A DNA stretch of 36,224 nt from Anaerolinea sp. (lineage in GTDB: Bacteria; Chloroflexota; Anaerolineae; Aggregatilineales; UBA2796). The position numbers and the translations under genes were made by a program. Positions 33,001-36,224 of this stretch are shown piece by piece (position 1 is the stretch's first letter; every line of letters starts with the position of its first letter). The notes beneath the pieces are model-generated. The model saw only the letters and a program-made list of their open reading frames with translations, had not been told where the DNA came from and made no database searches. The stretch lies in assembly GCA_014879835.1 (NCBI GenBank), contig JACSRJ010000222.1, forward strand, positions 1 through 36,224, given 5' to 3'.

Positions 33001-33601
33001 TTTGGTAAATGTCCAGCGCCTTTGAGGGATTGTTGCTGCGCCGTTCCTGATCCCCCTGCGCCACTTCGACCAGCCACAAATCAGGGGCGAGGCTGCGGGC
33101 CCGACTCAAATCCGCCTCGGCCCGATCTGGGCTGCCCAAACGCAGCCGCGACCGGGCGCTGAAGATCAACAAGCGGGCCATCAGTTCCGGGCTGAGATCG
33201 GGCTGCTGCTGAAGGTGTTCCAGAAGCGGCAGCATTTCGCCCAGACGATTTTCGCGGTAGGCCCTTGTGCCCTGCTCAAAGAGGCTGAGGGTCTCAGGCG
33301 AGAGCGGGCTTTGGCTGATGAGTGCAGCGCACACGTCCATATCGCCCCGCACCAGCGCCCGGGTATACCGTGCCATCCAATCCTGATGGGGTTCACCGAG
33401 GGATTGCTGCGCTGCCCGCAAGAGATCGATCAGGATAAGCTGCCATTCAATCGCACTATGCAGCCCTTCGCGCAGCGCGGTGAGGCTGTCAGGGCGTTCA
33501 GCAAGCGCATCGAGCAGCGGCGCGCTGAAGGTCAGCCCCTTCTCGGCGGCCCGGTTTCGGGCTTCTTGAAAAAGCGAATCAAGAGCGGGATGCTGGCTCA
33601 T
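30059..33601 (-). CDS. large TPR protein with C-terminal FHIPEP-like domain
   Basis: The 1180-residue protein is mostly helical repeats of TPR type (about 80-900), for example ALLAEDRGDWGEATTHFEEAI, AANTGDFERARKTIGELL and ALIRGDLARANGLFEKYL. After a Pro-rich hinge (APTPPPPS) residues about 938-1180 resemble the FlhA cytosolic domain: PIAVELGQNLI, LRQEIQERFG, ITLREYTTSDPDGYLIRI, GCWLSEAHWEQALSAGFTL and LLLRQLLAAGYSIRDGETIL. It stops before the last FlhA subdomain. No signal peptide or membrane helix is seen, so it is cytosolic. Its ATG overlaps the CHAT-like stop codon in ATGA, and its end overlaps the next start by 14 bases. Partner binding through the TPRs is likely; the role is unknown. Confidence 0.85.
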   Translation of the reverse strand: MSQHPALDSLFQEARNRAAEKGLTFSAPLLDALAERPDSLTALREGLHSAIEWQLILIDLLRAAQQSLGEPHQDWMARYTRALVRGDMDVCAALISQSPLSPETLSLFEQGTRAYRENRLGEMLPLLEHLQQQPDLSPELMARLLIFSARSRLRLGSPDRAEADLSRARSLAPDLWLVEVAQGDQERRSNNPSKALDIYQTILKRPLEMRHLEAAAGAHIGLALLAEDRGDWGEATTHFEEAIKLLGAGERLVMRLESLAPDESGSLYLSAAYALEKINDEESLRAVNEAIRLGVRGAVQRPDRAAYRLKGDILRDSAPADSALAYIEAARGYAETNEWREAGALYEAALNVLPIPEDQTERTAFWSQWEYAFWNGADAFLVASYAPNPPYVDRAMLDKSVELYQRGMNIGQPGEHYTWVYTLRTRQLMQMAQLKPPPRPRLDLLWEGLAVMERGVMLRDQDAYAWMGIGQSFLQLAMDVNGYAAVRRAYDLSPQDTWILGELTIAAANTGDFERARKTIGELLEVDTKPETEDWCDAVNAFLLAHEGAYQQALDLADALITSGKDYPWLKAGQSFVVDIKAGCLAALGQWEQFDAFVTEQARLAEAEEDKPGTSVDERRLGYLYLIARKFDKAERYLLLALENADSEYLNINLNLAQIALIRGDLARANGLFEKYLQKVRGARHLIDFLNFDLPTTARFVKDMPHGESAAQTIQNWREAGQRRLVEVRANPLSALDELQEALADANDQGWRRIALWCSLGRTYTESGVWREAALAYAHLKPFAENSVPEAVPQYQKVMQNWRSQTDSLIQERDFEPARAELAAQERLEDDPLGKSAVQLRQACVQMLISEPNQSRFEAALQLLEQAGWDELHRGAAVGTVSALILPDVESYWRFQDHFAAWGEESRPLVWKAAQTGLKGYLDRVFQLSPAPTPPPPSLKPIAVELGQNLITEELARSTGPVFTTYLPRLRQEIQERFGMLFHGITLREYTTSDPDGYLIRIDENPIAVGHAPANKRFCTASPSALADKGIAVSAADEQVNPLTGASGCWLSEAHWEQALSAGFTLWEDANAYLIYHLQTVIERFLPRFVTPDEIPHYILNQWEGRLSDSTLISRALPRPELHYELCLLLRQLLAAGYSIRDGETILKVVIEVGLEDLPRVFSLCQKRLSKVGGMPDVHA

Positions 33602-35127
33602 AACATGTCCCTACATTGGTTCAAATAATCAACCAGACGTTGAAGGTTGGGCATGATGTCAAGCTGTTCATCCAGATCAAGGACGATCTGATTAAAATGT
33701 TCACGGCGTAAGGCGCTGTCAGGTTGGGCTTCGATCTCTTTTTGCCAGTTGCGTAGTTTGGTCACCAGATCGATCTGCCCTTGCGCATCCAAGCCTAATT
33801 CCTTCCGGACGATGGTGCGCGCCGTTTGAAACAGATCACCCAGATTGTTCACCGCGGGGAAGGTTCCCGTACCTCGGCCTGTGGGGGCGCTAAAACCGGA
33901 AGAAGCGGCCGTCCCAGAACTGTAAATGCCCCCCGCACGTCGGAAGGTAGGTTCAGCGCTCACCGTCTCAAGGTTTGGTGGGGCTTCAGCGACTTTAAGA
34001 ATCTGCCCACTGTCGGTGCGCATGTACAGCACCGGTGCCCCAAAAGCGTACATATTTTTTTGCTCTACAGGCAGATCGTACTGCTTCATGGCGAGGGCAT
34101 CGCGGGCCAGTTGAAGGGCCAAACCCACATTGGCTTTCTCCAGCAGGCGGCGGTAAAAATTATCCATAAAAAAGCTCAAAATTTCGGTGTGCATGGGCTG
34201 TTGGATGGTGATCACCGCCGGGATATTGGTGCGCCCCATGAGGGTTTTCACAAAACGATCAAGGCGCGCCGCAAAACTGGACTCTCCGGGCTGGTCGGCA
34301 ACCTGAAGGATAATCAGCTTGAGCGGGGTATCACCTTCGCCTAAGCGACAGGCGTTGCCCAGCGCCGCTGCATTGATCCAATTGGGGATACGTGGGGTCT
34401 GGGCGCTGCCCAAAAAGGCGATTTCACCCTCCACTCCATTGGCCCGCCCCGCCGCCACCAGATGCAGCACATTGGGTTTACCCGTCTGCTCGTTTTTGAT
34501 CTCCTCCTGAAATTCGCCAAAGGTGAGGCTTTTGAGGGGCAGGGTCAGACGCACCCGCGAGCCGTCAAGATCATGGAGGCGTTTGCGCAGGGCATCCACA
34601 TATGCCTGAATCCGGGCTACGGGTGGTTCGGCTTCATCTTCTTCGAGAAGCGCCTGAAAGACCGCGATCCGAAGTGAATCAGCGGCGATGGGATTGTGTT
34701 CCTCAAAGATGCGCACATATCGGGTGAGGGCCATTTTGGCGTCCCGGCACATGAACTGCTGGCGTTCGGGATACCACAGGTATTCCCACGGAAGCCGGGC
34801 CAGCTCATTATTTTCGTTAAACTCCAACTCGATCCGCAGAATTTGGCGGGCATTCTCGGCCTGATTGAAGGATGATTTGAGGATGTCCCGAATGGTCGGG
34901 GTGGGGAAAAGGATTTCAAAGAGGCAGTGCCCAAAAACCTCAAATTCGTTTTCGGACTGGAATACATCCCCCTTGCGCAGCCAGCGCTGAAGGGTATCCA
35001 CCACCTGACGCAAGGTGGCGTCGGATTTGCCCAGTTCCCCTTCGGCTTGTTTGCTGCCGTTATCGTTGGACACCAAGACTTTATCGTCCGTCACCCGGAC
35101 TTTTAATCGGTATTCACGCTCACCCAT
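33598..35127 (-). CDS. CHAT-family protein with lost catalytic residues
   Basis: The 509-residue protein has the CHAT (caspase-HetF-associated) fold: LPWEYLWYPERQQFM (112-126), LHLVAAGRANG (221-231), LIILQVADQPG (271-281), AVITIQQPMHTEIL (304-317) and FYRRLLEKANVGLALQLARDAL (324-345). In active CHAT proteases the second segment is H..GHG and the third LSACETG; here the catalytic His position is Ala226 and the Cys position is Ala277, so protease activity is unlikely. After a Gly/Ser/Thr-rich linker (about 395-418) comes a helical C-terminal domain (about 420-509). It is the first of three coupled genes with a -10 at 35160. A scaffold or regulatory role is inference. Confidence 0.85.
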   Translation of the reverse strand: MGEREYRLKVRVTDDKVLVSNDNGSKQAEGELGKSDATLRQVVDTLQRWLRKGDVFQSENEFEVFGHCLFEILFPTPTIRDILKSSFNQAENARQILRIELEFNENNELARLPWEYLWYPERQQFMCRDAKMALTRYVRIFEEHNPIAADSLRIAVFQALLEEDEAEPPVARIQAYVDALRKRLHDLDGSRVRLTLPLKSLTFGEFQEEIKNEQTGKPNVLHLVAAGRANGVEGEIAFLGSAQTPRIPNWINAAALGNACRLGEGDTPLKLIILQVADQPGESSFAARLDRFVKTLMGRTNIPAVITIQQPMHTEILSFFMDNFYRRLLEKANVGLALQLARDALAMKQYDLPVEQKNMYAFGAPVLYMRTDSGQILKVAEAPPNLETVSAEPTFRRAGGIYSSGTAASSGFSAPTGRGTGTFPAVNNLGDLFQTARTIVRKELGLDAQGQIDLVTKLRNWQKEIEAQPDSALRREHFNQIVLDLDEQLDIMPNLQRLVDYLNQCRDML

Positions 35128-35159
35128 GACGGGGTTCCTCTGTGCGCTGCGATAAGCCT

Positions 35160-35165
35160 ATTGTA
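35160..35165 (-). promoter_or_regulatory. -10 box of the CHAT-TPR-FHIPEP operon
   Basis: On the minus strand this reads TACAAT, about 35 bases before the CHAT-like gene's ATG at 35127. The -35 is weak (TTCCAC at 17 bases). The expected leader is about 25 bases. Confidence 0.4.
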
Positions 35166-35219
35166 CTGGAAGGCCCCGCTTGGTGGAAATGAACCTGTGA
35201 TGGAGGGGTGTGCAAGGGA

Positions 35220-35431
35220 GGCGGGCAAGGCACAACCCGCCCCTACGGGTACTGGTCTCTAGGTTGGTGTGCTATTCAGACGGTTATTGTCTCGTAGGGC
35301 TTACGCAGTTGAGTTTGTTTACCCCGTATTTATCAAAAGGGACAGTTTGAGGGGGAAGCCCTCTCAAAAACCCCGTTTTCCCCCTTCTCTAGAGGAGAAG
35401 GGGGCTAGGGGGATGAGGGCAAATGCGTAAC
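35220..35431. repeat. palindromic intergenic repeats, related to 12189-12418
   Basis: GGCGGG (35220-35225) and CCCGCC (35236-35241) form one hairpin. CCCCCTTCTC (35380-35389) and GAGAAGGGGG (35395-35404) form a perfect 10-base stem with a 5-base loop. This runs into CTAGGGGGATGAGGGCAAAT, matching the end of the 12189-12418 cluster, and both are preceded by a TTTGAGGG segment. The order of parts is the same in both places, so they are copies of one dispersed element. Confidence 0.6.
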
Positions 35432-35525
35432 GCCTAGTCTCGGTGTCCGGGCGTTGGGAAAACGCAGGGTGCGCCTTGTCAATGGGGGGTAATATCCACA
35501 CCAAATGGCGCTCTGGAGGATTGTT

Positions 35526-36224
35526 ATGTCGCTCAGGGTCCTAATGCCTAAACGACTTGCCCTAAGCATACTTATAACCTGCATCGGATGCTCACTGTTA
35601 CTGGTGCTGCCACAGGTGCAGGGGCAGTCAAATCGGCTGAGAAGACTGTCGCCGGGGGTTGAGGTAGGCTACTTTGAATGGGCAAGAGACAGCCATTCTT
35701 TTGCGTTCTCATCCTCTACCCCACGTGTCACAGATCCAATTGATGCGGAAGGCTTGTGGACTCACTACGATCTCGAAACCGATGTGCTTGTGGAGAGCCC
35801 AATATATCCGTTTTTGCCGCATCTCACGACACAAGAAGAGTCCATTTTCGCCCGCACAGCCGATACCTTCTTTTATCTTTCACCTGATGGTCGTTATCTG
35901 GTTTATGTAGGAGAAAAGGTTCTTGAGGGACTTACAAGTCGGTATTGGCGACTCATGGTTGGTGATAGACAGACTCAGACCACATACACGCCAGAGTATC
36001 CACTCTATGATCCTTTTGGCAAAGCAGAGCGCTTTGATGTCAGATGGAGTCAGGACAGTCACTCGTTTGTGTTGGTTACATGTGTTGATCAGTTTATGTG
36101 TTTTCCCAGCGTCTTCTTTTATGTGCGAGGATTGGAATCAGGACTTTCAGGGATAGTCTTTGGCTGGGACCACATGACCTTTCCCGTAATTGACGGGGTG
36201 GAGTACCGCACCCTGAAATTAATC
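35526..36224 (+). CDS. secreted propeller-like protein, 5' part only
   Basis: A frame from the ATG at 35526 stays open for 233 codons to the window edge, so the gene is cut. GGAGG ends six bases before the ATG. The first ~35 residues form a signal peptide (basic start MSLRVLMPKRL, hydrophobic core, likely cleavage near VQGQ). The rest has spaced blade-like motifs: YFEWARDSHSFAFSS, FFYLSPDGRYLVYVG and VRWSQDSHSFVLVT. This pattern is typical of WD40/TolB-like (PD40) propellers. The codon use is less G+C-rich than its neighbours. The cargo or ligand is unknown. An in-frame ATG at 35544 is an alternative start. Confidence 0.75.
   Translation, partial: MSLRVLMPKRLALSILITCIGCSLLLVLPQVQGQSNRLRRLSPGVEVGYFEWARDSHSFAFSSSTPRVTDPIDAEGLWTHYDLETDVLVESPIYPFLPHLTTQEESIFARTADTFFYLSPDGRYLVYVGEKVLEGLTSRYWRLMVGDRQTQTTYTPEYPLYDPFGKAERFDVRWSQDSHSFVLVTCVDQFMCFPSVFFYVRGLESGLSGIVFGWDHMTFPVIDGVEYRTLKLI

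Larger units (their letters stand above)
35128..35525. other. divergent intergenic region with repeats and promoters
   Basis: I see no gene in these 398 bases. It contains the operon -10 at 35160, the palindromic repeat cluster at 35220-35431, a possible -10 TAATAT at 35490-35495 and the ribosome site GGAGG at 35515-35519 for the rightmost gene. Confidence 0.55.

Noticed and set aside
28498-33601. A remnant flagellar or type III secretion locus
   Set aside because: No FliF, FliP/Q/R, FlhB or ATPase gene is present and the FlhA-like proteins lack membrane segments, so a secretion system is not supported.

Overview
The window carries about 25 protein genes, no rRNA or tRNA that I can recognise, no CRISPR array and no insertion sequence. 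The mixture suggests a Chloroflexota bacterium, most likely Anaerolineae-like. It includes a Ser/Thr kinase with a proline/threonine-rich ectodomain, a membrane PIN-TRAM protein, GAF/PAS histidine kinases, a secreted LysM protein with no enzyme domain, a PDZ-radical SAM-DUF512 protein and Uma2. This taxonomic call is inference from gene style, not from a marker phylogeny. Coding is dense, moderately G+C-rich and unusually rich in GATC. Promoters mostly show a good -10 (TATAAT or TACAAT) and a weak -35.

Left part (1-9450): a small membrane protein; a LiaF-like membrane protein; purine nucleoside phosphorylase overlapping a UbiA-family prenyltransferase; then, on the minus strand, a PIN-TRAM membrane protein, a Ser/Thr kinase and a soluble GAF-PAS histidine kinase; then a five-LysM protein on the plus strand. 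Middle (9451-18382): a secreted propeller-like protein, an FAD amine-oxidase-type protein, a two-gene ABC exporter, the minus-strand operon rpmE-tdk-atl, the rplU-rpmA operon and a lone hutI. The L31 protein carries a C-terminal helix-hairpin-helix domain that looks like the RNA polymerase alpha-CTD. Right-middle (18364-28373): a five-gene minus-strand operon rluB-plsC-uma2-DUF512-fabD, a secreted alpha/beta hydrolase, an M20 peptidase and a PhoB/PhoR-like two-component pair.

Right end (28498-35127), the most interesting region: a compact, translationally coupled three-gene operon. It encodes (1) a CHAT-family protein in which both catalytic residues appear lost, (2) a 1180-residue TPR protein whose last ~240 residues resemble the cytosolic domain of the type III secretion export gate (FlhA/SctV, FHIPEP family), and (3) a 524-residue soluble protein whose C-terminal ~300 residues resemble that same cytosolic domain through to its end. 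Neither FHIPEP-like protein has membrane segments, and no other flagellar or secretion gene is present. I read this as a possible undescribed soluble assembly or signalling system that has reused the FlhA ring-forming domain together with a pseudo-CHAT protein. The last 700 bases hold the start of a secreted propeller-like protein cut by the window edge.

Intergenic DNA near 570, 12190-12420, 23300, 24920-25066 and 35220-35430 contains related palindrome-rich repeats.
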